Of a stretch of 64,000 bases of DNA, positions 9,319 to 19,035 are shown one piece after another. Below the pieces are notes generated by a model that saw only the letters and a list, made by a program, of their open reading frames with translations, was not told the origin of the DNA and made no database searches. Both the position numbers and the translations under genes were made by a program. Origin of the DNA: Allobosea sp. (GTDB lineage: Bacteria; Pseudomonadota; Alphaproteobacteria; Rhizobiales; Beijerinckiaceae). Every line of letters begins with the position of its first letter. The stretch's first letter is position 1. The stretch lies in contig NZ_JAFKFW010000007.1 of the NCBI RefSeq assembly GCF_017308015.1, positions 1 through 64,000 of the forward strand, written 5' to 3'.

Positions 9319-10311
9319 ATGAGACGACGCGCCAAACGAATCCTCCTGTTCTGCCTTGCGCTTGCCTTTGCGGGCTACGCGGCCTTCGTTCTGTCACCCT
9401 GGCCTTCGGCGCTGCTGACGCGGCTCGCCTTCGGCTACGGTGCCTCCAAGACAACGGCCGCGCTTGCGAGCCACATCCCCTTCGGCATTCGCGAGCAGCG
9501 CGATATCCGCTATGGCAGCACTGAGGACGAGCGGCTCGACGTCTATCTGCCGCCGGGCGGCCGCGTCGAAGCGGGGCGCCCGACCATCGTCTGGATCCAT
9601 GGTGGCGCCTTTGTCGCCGGGGACCGCGAGGATGTCGCGCCCTATCTCAGGATCCTCGCCGGGCGCGGCTTCGCCGCAGTCGCCATCGGCTATACGCGCG
9701 CGCCCACAGCCCGCTATCCGATGCCGGTGCTGCAGGCCAATGCCGCGCTCGGCTTCCTGCAGCGCGAAGGACAGAGACTCGGGGTCGATCCCGCCCGCAT
9801 CGTTCTGGCGGGCGATTCGGCCGGCGCGCATATCGCAGCCCAGCTCGCCGCCGGCCTGACCGGCACCGACTATGCCGAACCGCTCGGCTTGAAGCCTGCC
9901 ATGGCGCCCGCGAACCTGCGGGGCACCGCCCTGTTCTGCGGCGTCTTCGACCCCACGGCGTTCGAGCTGACCGGCCGCTTCGGCGCCTTCATCCGCTCCG
10001 TGCTCCTCGCCTATTTCGGCACCTCGAACCCCCTCGACAGCGAGCAGATCACGCAGGCTGCGGTGCCGCGCTATGTCACGGAAGCCTTTCCGCCGAGCTT
10101 CATCTCGGTCGGCAACGGCGATCCGCTGGCGCCGCAATCAGTCGTGATGGCGCAGGCCCTGCGCGACCGCGGCGTCAGGGTCGATACGCTGTTCTTCCCG
10201 CCCGAGCTCGAGCCGAAGCTGCCGCATGAATATCAGTTCGACTTCGGCAGGCCTGAAGGAAAGCAGGCGCTAGACCGGCTGAGCGCCTTCCTCGACAGCC
10301 TGAAGAGCTGA
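9319..10311 (+). CDS. Alpha/beta hydrolase (HSL-type carboxylesterase)
   Basis: A 330-residue esterase/lipase of the hormone-sensitive-lipase type. The oxyanion motif HGGAF is at residues 94-98, the nucleophile is Ser167 in GDSAGAH, and a C-terminal His303 in PHEY is a good catalytic candidate. An N-terminal hydrophobic segment (ILLFCLALAFAGYAAFVL) suggests membrane anchoring or export. It is 19 bp before a second alpha/beta hydrolase on the same strand. The substrate cannot be told from sequence. Confidence 0.9.
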   Translation: MRRRAKRILLFCLALAFAGYAAFVLSPWPSALLTRLAFGYGASKTTAALASHIPFGIREQRDIRYGSTEDERLDVYLPPGGRVEAGRPTIVWIHGGAFVAGDREDVAPYLRILAGRGFAAVAIGYTRAPTARYPMPVLQANAALGFLQREGQRLGVDPARIVLAGDSAGAHIAAQLAAGLTGTDYAEPLGLKPAMAPANLRGTALFCGVFDPTAFELTGRFGAFIRSVLLAYFGTSNPLDSEQITQAAVPRYVTEAFPPSFISVGNGDPLAPQSVVMAQALRDRGVRVDTLFFPPELEPKLPHEYQFDFGRPEGKQALDRLSAFLDSLKS

Positions 10312-10330
10312 ACGCCGGGATACGAGAACC

Positions 10331-11185
10331 ATGCACGTCACCGTGAACGGCGTTCGCCTCTACGTCGATATCGAGGGAGCCGGGCTGGTCCCGGACGGGC
10401 CGCGGATGCGCGAAAAGCCGACACTCGTCCTGCTTCATGGAGGGCCCGGCTTCGACCACAGCATGTACAAGCCCATCTTCTCGGCTTTGAGCGACATCGC
10501 CCAGATCGTCTATTTCGATCACCGTGGCTGCGGGCGCAGCGAGAACGGCCCGACCGATCGCTGGAGGCTCGACCAATGGGGCGACGATGTCAGGACTCTC
10601 TGCGACACGCTCGGCATCGAGAATCCGATCGTCCTGGGAACCTCCTTCGGCGGCTTCGTGGCCCAGGCCTATGCGACCCGCCATCCGGGCCACGCCGCAA
10701 AGCTCATTCTGATCAGTACGGCCGCAAGGTTCGATTTTCAGGAGGTCTACGCCGCTTTCGAGCGGCTCGGTGGCGCAGAAGCGGAAGAGGCGGCCCGAGG
10801 GTACTTGTCGGCCCCCTCCGATACGACCCGGGCGGTTTACCGGAAGGTCTGTGTCCCGCTTTACGCACCTCGCAACCACGCGGATGACGGATCATGGCTT
10901 GCCCGCGCCATCACGCGCAATGACACCGGCGTCCACTTCAACGGCCCCGATAAGGAGCATGGCCGCTTCGATTTCAGGGATGCGCTCGCACACATTTCCT
11001 GTCCGGTTCTCGTCATGGCCGGAGACAATGACCCGATCACGCCGATCGTCTTCAGCGAGCAGATCGCAGCAAGCCTCCCGCCCGAGCGCGTCCGCTTTAA
11101 ACGCTTCGCCGGCTGCGGCCACGGTATCGTCGCCGACGACCGGGACGGCGCCTTGCAGGCGATCCGCGACTTCATCCACGCATAG
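10331..11185 (+). CDS. Alpha/beta hydrolase, proline-iminopeptidase-like
   Basis: A 284-residue cytosolic alpha/beta hydrolase. HGGPG at residues 36-40 is the oxyanion motif typical of proline iminopeptidases and related hydrolases. The nucleophile is Ser105 in GTSFGG, the late Asp is in AGDNDPITP, and the catalytic His is in GCGHGI near the C-terminus. It follows the HSL-type esterase by 19 bp, so both may be co-transcribed. The peptidase activity is not assured; other small-molecule hydrolases share these motifs. Confidence 0.9.
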   Translation: MHVTVNGVRLYVDIEGAGLVPDGPRMREKPTLVLLHGGPGFDHSMYKPIFSALSDIAQIVYFDHRGCGRSENGPTDRWRLDQWGDDVRTLCDTLGIENPIVLGTSFGGFVAQAYATRHPGHAAKLILISTAARFDFQEVYAAFERLGGAEAEEAARGYLSAPSDTTRAVYRKVCVPLYAPRNHADDGSWLARAITRNDTGVHFNGPDKEHGRFDFRDALAHISCPVLVMAGDNDPITPIVFSEQIAASLPPERVRFKRFAGCGHGIVADDRDGALQAIRDFIHA

Positions 11186-11202
11186 AGCGAAGCCCGTGTA
11201 GG

Positions 11203-11787
11203 CTACAGCATCAGCCTGAGCAGCGGTCGCCCCGGCTTCTGCCGGGCGACTTCGACGAAACCGGCCCGCAGGAACACACTTTCCGGCCCGACATAGAGCC
11301 CCTCGGCGCTGCGCTTGTCCCGGTTGTCCATGGCTGCGGCCTCGATCAGCCTTGCGCCGCTTTCGCGCGCGAAGATCACGGCTCCATCGACCAACGCGCC
11401 GGTGACGCCCTTGCCGCGAAAGCCTCTCCTCACGAAGAAGCAGGACGCAGCCCAGTTGCCGGTATCATCGGCCGGCGCATCCGGCAGCGGCGTCGAGGCG
11501 CGGCGCGGGTTGTTCCATTCGGGGATGTCGGCACGCGGCCCGATCTGCAGCCAGCCGACGGGCTTGCGCTCGGCATAGGCGAGCACGCCGGGCGGCGGCC
11601 CCTTCTTCACCCGGTCCTCGAAAAGCTGTCGTGCCCCCTCCCCGAGCAAGGGCTTGCGCAGCCGCTGCGGCATGCGGAAATGGTTGCACCAGCAGCCGTA
11701 GCAGGGTCCCTGCGGACCGAAGAGATCCTCCAGATCGCTCCAGCGCTCGGGCGTCAGCGGCGTTACGTCAAAACCCGTCAGCATCAT
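11203..11787 (-). CDS. GNAT family N-acetyltransferase
   Basis: A 194-residue protein with the acetyl-CoA binding signature of the GNAT fold in FFVRRGFRGKGVTGALV. Upstream, it has an unusual Cys-rich segment GPCYGCWCNHFRM (three Cys in six residues), a feature of one subgroup of GNAT proteins. Two adjacent ATG codons at 11787 and 11784 are plausible starts; the frame is open further upstream without family similarity. The substrate is unknown. It is divergent from the LysE gene and converges on the hydrolase gene. Confidence 0.85.
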   Translation of the reverse strand: MMLTGFDVTPLTPERWSDLEDLFGPQGPCYGCWCNHFRMPQRLRKPLLGEGARQLFEDRVKKGPPPGVLAYAERKPVGWLQIGPRADIPEWNNPRRASTPLPDAPADDTGNWAASCFFVRRGFRGKGVTGALVDGAVIFARESGARLIEAAAMDNRDKRSAEGLYVGPESVFLRAGFVEVARQKPGRPLLRLML

Positions 11788-11878
11788 CGCGTCCGCCCCC
11801 CTCCGCAACTTGGCTAAGCATCTGGACAGGCCGCCAAATTCGGCAGACCACTGTGCGACATCGCCGGAGGCCAGCGCC

Positions 11879-12496
11879 ATGTCGCTCGAAACCTATGCCG
11901 CCTATATCGTCGCCTGCATCGTCATCATCATCGTTCCCGGGTCGACGGTCACGCTGATCGTCGCCAACAGCCTGAAGCACGGTACGCGCGCCGGCCTCCT
12001 CAACGTGGCAGGAACCCAGTTCGGTCTCGGCATCATGGTCCTCGTCGCCGGCATCGGACTGAGCTCGGTTGCCGCCGCACTCGGCCACGGGTTCGAATGG
12101 CTGCGTCTGGCCGGTGCCGCCTATCTGATCTGGCTGGGCTGGAGGATGTTCCATTCGGCCGGCGCCGATCTTGACGGCACGGCCCCGTCGAAGCCGCCGC
12201 GCGGCGGCTTCTTCCTGCAGGGCGCGCTGGTCGCCCTCAGCAACCCGAAGACGCTGCTGTTCTTCGGCGCCTTCTTCCCGCAATTCCTCGACCACACCCG
12301 CGACCATGCCACCCAGATCGCGATCATGGGCGCGACCGCGCTGGTCTTCGCAGCGCTTAGCGACAGCGCCTATGCCCTGCTCTCCGGCAAGGCCGGCCAC
12401 CTGCTGTCACGCAATCGCGTCCGGCTGCTGTCGAAGCTCAGCGGCGGTTTCCTGGTCGGCGGCGGCCTCTGGCTCGCCTCGACGCGGGCGAGCTGA
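11879..12496 (+). CDS. LysE/RhtB family amino-acid exporter
   Basis: A 205-residue inner-membrane protein with about six transmembrane segments. The family signature IVPGSTVTLIVANSLKHGTR follows the first helix, and NPKTLLFFGAFFPQF lies in the middle, as in RhtB/LysE exporters. The start ATG at 11879 is used because the protein then begins MSLETYAAYIVA, the usual short N-terminus. It is divergent from the GNAT gene, leaving 91 bp for both promoters. The exported substrate is probably an amino acid or derivative by family only. Confidence 0.92.
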   Translation: MSLETYAAYIVACIVIIIVPGSTVTLIVANSLKHGTRAGLLNVAGTQFGLGIMVLVAGIGLSSVAAALGHGFEWLRLAGAAYLIWLGWRMFHSAGADLDGTAPSKPPRGGFFLQGALVALSNPKTLLFFGAFFPQFLDHTRDHATQIAIMGATALVFAALSDSAYALLSGKAGHLLSRNRVRLLSKLSGGFLVGGGLWLASTRAS

Positions 12497-12508
12497 GGCC
12501 GCCCGCCC

Positions 12509-13204
12509 TCACCAGGCGATCGCCTCGCCGGTATAGTCGCGGAAGCTGTTGGTCTGCGCCATGCCCGAGGCGTCGATGGTGCGGATCAGGCCTTTCGCGC
12601 TCTCGGCCGGCGTGATGTCGGCGCTGCCGCCCCCCATGTCGGTCTGCACCCAGCCGGGATGGAACAGCATCACACTGATATTGCGCTCGCGCACCGCATT
12701 GCCGAACACGACCATCGCCATGTTCACCGCCGTCTTGGACGAGCGATAGATCAGCGCATTGCCCGGATTGGCTGCGAGCGAGCCCATACGGCTGGAGATC
12801 GTCGCGATCTTGCGGTCCTGCCCGGCCTCGACATTCGGCAGGAAGGCCTGCGCGACACGGATCGGCGCGTAGACATTGACCTCGAAGACCTCACGCCAGG
12901 CGTCGAAATCGACGTCGAGCCCGCTCTGCCGGCCGCGCGGGCCGTAGAGGCCGGCATTGTTCAGGAGCACGTCGATCGGCTGTCCGGCGAGGGCTTCCTT
13001 CGCCGCGGCGATGCTGCCATCGGAGGTCACGTCGAGCTCGAGGGGGATCAGCGCCGCCGGATGCTCGGCTACGAGCTCGGAGAGCGCCCCGCCCCAGGGA
13101 TTGCGCGCCGCCGCCACCACGCGGTCGCCCCGGCGCAACAGCTCCATGGTGATGGCAAGCCCGATGCCGCGATTGGCACCGGTGATCATCCAGGTCTGAG
13201 GCAT
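12509..13204 (-). CDS. SDR family oxidoreductase
   Basis: A 231-residue short-chain dehydrogenase. The NAD(P)-binding motif TGANRGIG is at residues 8-15, followed by the NNAG motif, and the active-site Tyr and Lys are in YRSSKTAVN. The family resembles the carbonyl-reductase-like SDRs with the sequence LFHPGWVQTDMGG in the substrate loop region. It converges with the LysE exporter, the two genes ending 12 bp apart. The substrate is unknown. Confidence 0.93.
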   Translation of the reverse strand: MPQTWMITGANRGIGLAITMELLRRGDRVVAAARNPWGGALSELVAEHPAALIPLELDVTSDGSIAAAKEALAGQPIDVLLNNAGLYGPRGRQSGLDVDFDAWREVFEVNVYAPIRVAQAFLPNVEAGQDRKIATISSRMGSLAANPGNALIYRSSKTAVNMAMVVFGNAVRERNISVMLFHPGWVQTDMGGGSADITPAESAKGLIRTIDASGMAQTNSFRDYTGEAIAW

Positions 13205-13320
13205 ATCCGTCTCCTTGCGGGAGTCTATCAGCTAGGCCTCTTCGCGCAGGCGTGCCAGAGCAGTCGGCGCGCTGCCGTCATGCTTGGGCGCAGGCCCTAG
13301 AATGACGCGATCACGCGCCC

Positions 13321-16300
13321 TCAGCCCCTCGCCTTGCCGTATCCGCCGGCCGTCGGCGTGATCACCGTCACCGCTTCCCCTGCCTGGAGCAGGGTCTGAT
13401 CGGAGGGCTTCAGCTCCTCGACCGCGCCGGAGAGCCTGCGTACGAGGGTCTTGCCGAGTTCGCCCGCCTCGCCGCCATCGACACCGAAGGGCCGCACGCG
13501 GCGATGCGAGGCGAGGATCGCGCAATCCATCGTCTCGCGGAAACGGATGGTGCGCGAGGTGCCGTCGCCTGCCGACCATTCGCCCTTGCCGCCCGAGCCC
13601 TTCCGGATGTGGAAATCCTCCAGCACGACCGGGAAGCGCGTCTCCAGGATCTCCGGATCGGTCAGGCGCGAGTTGGTCATGTGCACATGCACGCCTGAAG
13701 TGCCGTTGAAGCCGGGACCGGCCGGCGAGCCCGAGCAGATCGTCTCGTAATACTGATACTGGTCGTTGCCGAACGTCAGATTGTTCATCGTGCCCTGCGA
13801 GCAGGACATTGCCTTGAGCGCGCCGAACAGCGTGTTCGTCACCGCCTGCGACACCTCGACATTGCCTGCCACGACGGCAGCCGGATAGCGCGGCGCCAGC
13901 ATCGAGCCCTCCGGCACGACGATCCGGATCGGGCGCAGGCAGCCGGCATTCATCGGGATCGCGTCGTCGACCATGACGCGGAAGACGTAGAGCACCGCGG
14001 CCCGCGTCACCGGCGCCGGCGCATTGAAATTGTCCGGACGCTGCTCGGAGGTGCCGGTGAAGTCGACAGTCGCCTCGCGCTTCTCGCGATCGATGGTGAT
14101 CTTCACCTTGATCGCGCAGCCCTGGTCCATCGGATAGGTGAACTCGGAATCGTGCAGCTTGGTGAGCAACCGCGCCACGCTCTCGGCCGCATTGTCCTGG
14201 ACATGGCCCATATAGGCCTGCACCACATCGAGCCCGAAGGAGCCGATCATCTTCTTGAGTTCCGCCACGCCCTTCTCGTTGGCGGCAATCTGTGCCTTGA
14301 GGTCATTGACGTTCTGCACGACGTTGCGGACGGGATAGCGCGCGCCGGTCAGGAGCTTGACCAGCTCCTCCTCGCAGAAGCGGCCCTGATCGACGATCTT
14401 GAAATTGTCGATATAGACGCCCTCTTCCTCGATATTGGTCGCCAGCGGCGACATCGAACCGGGTGCCGTGCCGCCGACATCGGCATGGTGACCGCGGCTT
14501 GCCGCCCAGAACAGGATGCCCTTCTCCTCGGGGTCGAAGACGGGCGTGCAGACGGTGATATCGGGCAGATGCGTTCCGCCATTATAGGGCGCGTTGAGGC
14601 AATAGACATCGCCCGGCCTGATGACCGGGTTGTTGGCGATCACCGTCTCGACCGAACGGTCCATCGAGCCGAGATGCACCGGCATATGCGGCGCGTTGGC
14701 GACGAGCGCGCCGGTCTGGTCGAAGACCGCGCAGGAGAAGTCGAGCCGCTCCTTGATATTCACGGAATAAGCGGTGTTCTGCAGCGTCACGCCCATCTGC
14801 TCGGCGATCGACATGAACAGGTTGTTGAAGATCTCGAGCATCACCGGGTCGGCCTTGGTGCCGATCGCTGCCTGCTGCACCAGCGCCTTGACGCGGACGA
14901 GCACGAGATGGTCGCGCGCGGTCAATCTTGCGCTCCAGCCCTCCTCGACGACGACGGTCTGGTTCGGCTCGATGATGATGGCCGGGCCGGCGACGCTCTG
15001 GCCGGGCGTCATCGCCTCGCGCCGGACGATCGCTGCGTCATGCCACTGGCCCTTGGCGAAGAAGCGGGTGCGCTCGGCAGCAATCGGCTCGCCAGCCTGC
15101 TCGGAAGCCGCGGCCTCCTCGAACTTCGCGCCGCCGCCGACAGCCTCGACCTCGACCGCTTCGACGACCAGCGCCTTGGTCTCGTCCATGAAGCCGAAGC
15201 GCGCCTTGTGCGCGGTCTGGAAGGCCTCCTGCATCGCGGCGCGCGTGCCGGCAGGCACGGCAATCGCCGTGTCAGTGCCGGAATAGCGGATATGGGCGCG
15301 CACATGGATCGCGATATCGCCCTCGGCAACACCCTGGCCGGCGACCTCCGCTTTTGCATCGGCGGCAAGCTTCGCGGCGACGGCCTCGATCGCGGCCTTG
15401 GCGTCGCCGTCGAGCGCGACATCCAGCGCCGATGTGCGGGTCGAACGGATTTCGGCAAGCCCCATGCCATAGGCCGAGAGCAGGCCGGAGAACGGGTGCA
15501 GCAGCACGGTCTTGATGCCGAGCGCGTCCGCCACGAGACAGGCATGCTGGCCGCCGGCGCCGCCGAAGGAGTTCAGCACATAGCGGGTGATGTCATAGCC
15601 GCGCTGAACCGAGATCTTCTTGATCGCCTCGGCCATGTTGGCGACGGCGATCTGGATGAAGCCGTCGGCGACCTCTTCGGGCGAGCGCCCGTCGCCGACC
15701 TCGGCCGCCAGCACCGCGAACTTGTTGCGGACGATGCCGACGTCGAGCGGCTCGTCCTGGTTAGGCCCGAAGATCGCCGGGAAATGGGACGGAATCAGCT
15801 TGCCGACCATGACGTTCGCGTCGGTCACCGCAAGCGGCCCGCCGCGGCGATAGGCGGCCGGGCCCGGATTGGCGCCGGCCGAATCCGGCCCAACGCGGAA
15901 GCGGCGCCCATCGAAATGCAGGATCGAGCCACCGCCGGCCGCGACCGTGTGGATCAGCATCATCGGCGCGCGCATGCGCACGCCGGCGACCTCGGTCTCG
16001 AAGGCGCGCTCATACTCGCCGTCGAAATGCGCGACATCGGTCGAGGTCCCGCCCATGTCGAAGCCGATCACCTTGTCGAACCCGGCCGAGCGACCGGTCT
16101 CGGCCAGACCGACGACACCGCCGGCCGGGCCGGACAGAATCGCATCCTTGCCCTGGAACAGCTCGGCCGCGGTGAGCCCGCCCGACGACATCATGAACAT
16201 CAATCGCGCGCCGGTCCGGGCGACGTCGAGTTCCTCGGAAACCTGCTGCACATAGCGGCCGAGGATGGGCGAAAGATAGGCATCGACCACGGCGGTGTCG

Positions 16301-16920
16301 CCGCGCCCGACCAGCTTCACCAGCGGCGAGACCTCGTGGCTCACCGAGACCTGCGGAAAACCGATATCGCGCGCGATCCGGGCAGCGACCTGCTCATGTG
16401 CCGTGTAGCGATACCCATGCATGAAGACGATCGCGACGGCACGGAAGCCGGCATCGTATTGCGCCTGCAGAGCGTCGCGGATCGCCGCTTCGTCGGGCGC
16501 GCGCTCGACGGTCCCGTCGGCCAGCACGCGCTCCTCGACCTCGACGACATCCTCGTAGAGTTGCTCGGGCATGACGATCTGCTTGGCGAAGATGTCAGGC
16601 CGCGCCTGATAGCCAATGCGCAGCGCATCGCGGAAACCCCTGGTCGTCACCAGAAGCGTGCGGTCGCCCTTGCGCTCCAGCAGCGCGTTGGTCGCGACCG
16701 TCGTGCCCATGCGCACCTCGCCGACGGTCCCGGTCGGGATCGGCTCGCCCGCCTTCAGCCCGAGATGCTCGCGGATGCCTTGCACGGCCGCATCGCGGTA
16801 GGCGCCCGGATTTTCGGAAAGCATCTTTCTGGCATGGAGATTGCCAGCCGGATCGCGGCCGATCACGTCGGTAAAGGTGCCGCCGCGATCGATCCAGAAG
16901 TCCCAATGAGCCGCCGACAT
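13321..16920 (-). CDS. Fused HyuA/HyuB hydantoinase / 5-oxoprolinase
   Basis: A 1199-residue fusion of an ATP-grasping HyuA-type half (about residues 1-690) and a HyuB-type half (about 700-1199), the full-length architecture of ATP-dependent 5-oxoprolinase. Motifs seen: DRGGTFTDV near residue 12, [19 protein letters not shown], the [17 protein letters not shown] segment, and in the HyuB half [19 protein letters not shown] and [10 protein letters not shown]. The reaction would be ATP-dependent opening of 5-oxoproline or a related cyclic amide. It is divergent from a TRAP transporter across a 221-bp region holding a large palindrome, so transporter and enzyme are likely co-regulated. N-methylhydantoinase or acetone-carboxylase-related activity is not excluded. 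Confidence 0.9.
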   Translation of the reverse strand: MSAAHWDFWIDRGGTFTDVIGRDPAGNLHARKMLSENPGAYRDAAVQGIREHLGLKAGEPIPTGTVGEVRMGTTVATNALLERKGDRTLLVTTRGFRDALRIGYQARPDIFAKQIVMPEQLYEDVVEVEERVLADGTVERAPDEAAIRDALQAQYDAGFRAVAIVFMHGYRYTAHEQVAARIARDIGFPQVSVSHEVSPLVKLVGRGDTAVVDAYLSPILGRYVQQVSEELDVARTGARLMFMMSSGGLTAAELFQGKDAILSGPAGGVVGLAETGRSAGFDKVIGFDMGGTSTDVAHFDGEYERAFETEVAGVRMRAPMMLIHTVAAGGGSILHFDGRRFRVGPDSAGANPGPAAYRRGGPLAVTDANVMVGKLIPSHFPAIFGPNQDEPLDVGIVRNKFAVLAAEVGDGRSPEEVADGFIQIAVANMAEAIKKISVQRGYDITRYVLNSFGGAGGQHACLVADALGIKTVLLHPFSGLLSAYGMGLAEIRSTRTSALDVALDGDAKAAIEAVAAKLAADAKAEVAGQGVAEGDIAIHVRAHIRYSGTDTAIAVPAGTRAAMQEAFQTAHKARFGFMDETKALVVEAVEVEAVGGGAKFEEAAASEQAGEPIAAERTRFFAKGQWHDAAIVRREAMTPGQSVAGPAIIIEPNQTVVVEEGWSARLTARDHLVLVRVKALVQQAAIGTKADPVMLEIFNNLFMSIAEQMGVTLQNTAYSVNIKERLDFSCAVFDQTGALVANAPHMPVHLGSMDRSVETVIANNPVIRPGDVYCLNAPYNGGTHLPDITVCTPVFDPEEKGILFWAASRGHHADVGGTAPGSMSPLATNIEEEGVYIDNFKIVDQGRFCEEELVKLLTGARYPVRNVVQNVNDLKAQIAANEKGVAELKKMIGSFGLDVVQAYMGHVQDNAAESVARLLTKLHDSEFTYPMDQGCAIKVKITIDREKREATVDFTGTSEQRPDNFNAPAPVTRAAVLYVFRVMVDDAIPMNAGCLRPIRIVVPEGSMLAPRYPAAVVAGNVEVSQAVTNTLFGALKAMSCSQGTMNNLTFGNDQYQYYETICSGSPAGPGFNGTSGVHVHMTNSRLTDPEILETRFPVVLEDFHIRKGSGGKGEWSAGDGTSRTIRFRETMDCAILASHRRVRPFGVDGGEAGELGKTLVRRLSGAVEELKPSDQTLLQAGEAVTVITPTAGGYGKARG

Positions 16921-16956
16921 CGGACGCCCTCCCCCGCCAACCCGGCGATCAGTTAC

Positions 16957-16984
16957 ATCGACGTTTTATCGATAAATCGTCGAT
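16957..16984. promoter_or_regulatory. 28-bp palindromic operator, hyu/TRAP divergent region
   Basis: The arms ATCGACG..TTTATCG and CGATAAA..CGTCGAT form a 28-bp palindrome centred on ATCGAT at 16968-16973, with a single mismatched base pair. It begins 36 bp upstream of the hyu start codon and ends 6 bp before a TTGACA hexamer for the TRAP genes. This is the expected form and place of a dimeric repressor or activator site. The MarR-type regulator at 20138 is the obvious candidate, but that link is inference. Confidence 0.8.
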
Positions 16985-16990
16985 GAGTTA

Positions 16991-17018
16991 TTGACAAGGC
17001 GATTCTGCCGGCTACGAT
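16991..17018 (+). promoter_or_regulatory. Putative promoter of the TRAP operon
   Basis: A perfect -35 hexamer TTGACA at 16991-16996 is followed after 16 bp by TACGAT at 17013-17018, matching four of six -10 consensus bases. The palindromic operator ends 6 bp upstream. Transcription would begin near 17025, giving a leader of about 115 nt before dctQ. Confidence 0.5.
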
Positions 17019-17141
17019 CACGATTGTGACCGGAACATGGCTGAGGGGCCGGGCCGGCGCAAAAGCGGAGGATGCGACGATGCGAGCAATCCTGGCAACC
17101 GGGCGTGCATGCGCTCCCCCCCGGCGGGAGCACCTCGCCCC

Positions 17142-17690
17142 ATGATCCGCCGAACGCTCGATACGCTCTATCTGCTTGCAGGCTATCTCGCCGGCTTCTT
17201 CCTGATCTCGATCTTCGTTCTGATGATGCTCCTGTCCGTCGGGCGCGAGATCAATCTCAATGTCCCTTCCGGCGACGACTTCGCCGGCTGGTCGCTGGTC
17301 GCCATGGCCTTCCTCGGCCTCGCCCACACCTTCAAGCGCGGCGAGATGATCCGCGTGGGACTGCTGCTGGAGCGACTGCGCGGCCCGACCCGCCGCATCG
17401 CGGAACTGGTCTCCCTCAGCATCGCCGCGGCCTTCATCGCCTATTTCACCTGGCAGGCCGGCCAGCTCGCCCATGATTCCTGGCGATTTTTCGACATGTC
17501 GACGGGCGTGATCTCGGTTCCGCTCTGGATTCCGCAGCTCGGCATGGTGCTGGGTCTCGCGATTCTGCTCATCGCCGTCATCGAGGAATGGCTGATCGTC
17601 GCGCGCGGCGGCAAGCCGACCTATGAGCCCGAGCCGCCGAAGACGACGGAGGAACTGATCGAGCGCGTCGCGCAGGGCGGAGGCGTCTGA
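17142..17690 (+). CDS. dctQ: TRAP transporter small permease (DctQ)
   Basis: A 182-residue membrane protein with four predicted transmembrane helices, the usual size and topology of DctQ. Family segments include VALMMLLSVGREI-like sequence after helix 1 and GWSLVAMAFLGLAHTFKRGEMIRVGLLLERL. The ATG at 17142 (MIRRTLDTLYLLAGY) is preferred to an upstream in-frame ATG at 17037, which would add a low-complexity leader. It is followed after 2 bp by the large permease, and together with DctM and DctP it forms a sodium-driven solute importer. Confidence 0.9.
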   Translation: MIRRTLDTLYLLAGYLAGFFLISIFVLMMLLSVGREINLNVPSGDDFAGWSLVAMAFLGLAHTFKRGEMIRVGLLLERLRGPTRRIAELVSLSIAAAFIAYFTWQAGQLAHDSWRFFDMSTGVISVPLWIPQLGMVLGLAILLIAVIEEWLIVARGGKPTYEPEPPKTTEELIERVAQGGGV

Positions 17691-17692
17691 CC

Positions 17693-18997
17693 ATGAGCCT
17701 TCCCCTTCTCGCGTTCGTCCTGCTCGGCTTTCTCGTCCTGATCCTCGCCAGCGGCGTCTGGATCGCTGTGGGCCTCGGCCTCGTCGGCCTGCTGGCGATG
17801 TTGCTCGTCACCGACATCCCGATCGGCCAGGTGCTCGCCACCACGGTCTGGAGCGCCTCCGCGTCCTGGACGCTGGCCGCACTGCCGCTCTTCATCTGGA
17901 TGGGCGAAATCCTGTTCCGCACCCGGCTCTCGGCCCAGATGTTTCAGGGCCTCTCGCCCTGGCTGCAATGGCTGCCCGGCCGCCTCGTGCATACCAATAT
18001 CGTCGGTTGCGGCATCTTCGCCGCCGTCTCCGGCTCATCGGCGGCGACCTGCGCCACCATCGGCAAGATCGCCCTGCCTGAGCTGAAAAAGCGCGGCTAT
18101 GACGAGGGCATCAGCATCGGCACGCTCGCCGGCTCCGGCACGCTCGGCCTGCTGATCCCGCCGTCGATCCCGATGGTGGTCTACGCCGTCACCGCCAACG
18201 TTTCGGTCCTGCAGGTCTTCCTCGGCGGCTTCCTGCCCGGCCTGCTCGTGATGGCGCTCTATATGGGCTATGTCATCATCTGGTCATGGGCGAACCCGGG
18301 GAAGGTGCCGCCGCGCGATCCGCCGATGTCCCTGATGGCCAAGGTCCGCCAGTCGGCCAATCTCGCACCATGCCTACTGCTGATCGCGGCCGTCTTCCTT
18401 TCGCTGGTGCTCGGCTTCGCGACCGCGACCGAATGCGCCGCCTGGGGCGTCACCGGCGCGCTGGTGCTGGCCTGGTGGAGCGGCACGCTGACCTGGCAGA
18501 CCTTCTTCGAAAGCGTGATGAGCGCGACGCGGCTGACCTGCATGATCATGCTGATCCTGGCCGGCGCCGCCTTCTGCACGGCGGCCATGGCCTATACCGG
18601 AATCCCGGCGGCGCTCGCCGACTGGGTCAAGGGCCAGTCGCTCTCCCCGCACATGCTCGTGCTGGCGCTGACCTGCATGTACATCATCCTCGGCTGCCTC
18701 ATCGACGGCATCTCGATGATTGTGCTGACCGCCGTCATCGTCTTGCCGATGGTGAAGGAAGCGGGCTTCGACCTCGTCTGGTTCGGCGTCTATCTCGTCA
18801 TCCATGTCGAGATGGCGCAGATCACTCCGCCCGTCGGCTTCAACCTGTTCGTGCTGCAGAACATGAGCGGCAAGGACACGATGACGATTGCGAAGGCCGC
18901 ATTTCCATTCTTCATTCTGCTCAACATCGCCGTCATCATCATCACGACCTTCCCGCAGATCGTGCTCTACCTGCCGAAGCTCGCCTTCCCGGACTGA
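17693..18997 (+). CDS. dctM: TRAP transporter large permease (DctM)
   Basis: A 434-residue polytopic membrane protein with about 12 hydrophobic segments. It carries DctM features such as AAVSGSSAATCATIGKIALPE, the segment GTLAGSGTLGLLIPPSIPMVVYA, and, late in the protein, EMAQITPPVGFNLFVLQ. It starts 2 bp after dctQ and precedes the binding-protein gene by 38 bp, in the usual order Q-M-P. Its role is translocation of the organic acid delivered by DctP. Confidence 0.96.
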   Translation: MSLPLLAFVLLGFLVLILASGVWIAVGLGLVGLLAMLLVTDIPIGQVLATTVWSASASWTLAALPLFIWMGEILFRTRLSAQMFQGLSPWLQWLPGRLVHTNIVGCGIFAAVSGSSAATCATIGKIALPELKKRGYDEGISIGTLAGSGTLGLLIPPSIPMVVYAVTANVSVLQVFLGGFLPGLLVMALYMGYVIIWSWANPGKVPPRDPPMSLMAKVRQSANLAPCLLLIAAVFLSLVLGFATATECAAWGVTGALVLAWWSGTLTWQTFFESVMSATRLTCMIMLILAGAAFCTAAMAYTGIPAALADWVKGQSLSPHMLVLALTCMYIILGCLIDGISMIVLTAVIVLPMVKEAGFDLVWFGVYLVIHVEMAQITPPVGFNLFVLQNMSGKDTMTIAKAAFPFFILLNIAVIIITTFPQIVLYLPKLAFPD

Positions 18998-19035
18998 GCC
19001 AAGGCCCAACCACCACAAGCAAGAGAGGGAATGAC

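Noticed and set aside
14152-16986. A 944-residue open frame opposite the hyu gene
   Set aside because: It is fully antisense to a clearly conserved 1199-residue protein; long shadow frames are common in GC-rich DNA. Its sequence is low in hydrophobic residues and rich in Arg, His and Asp, as in antisense reading.
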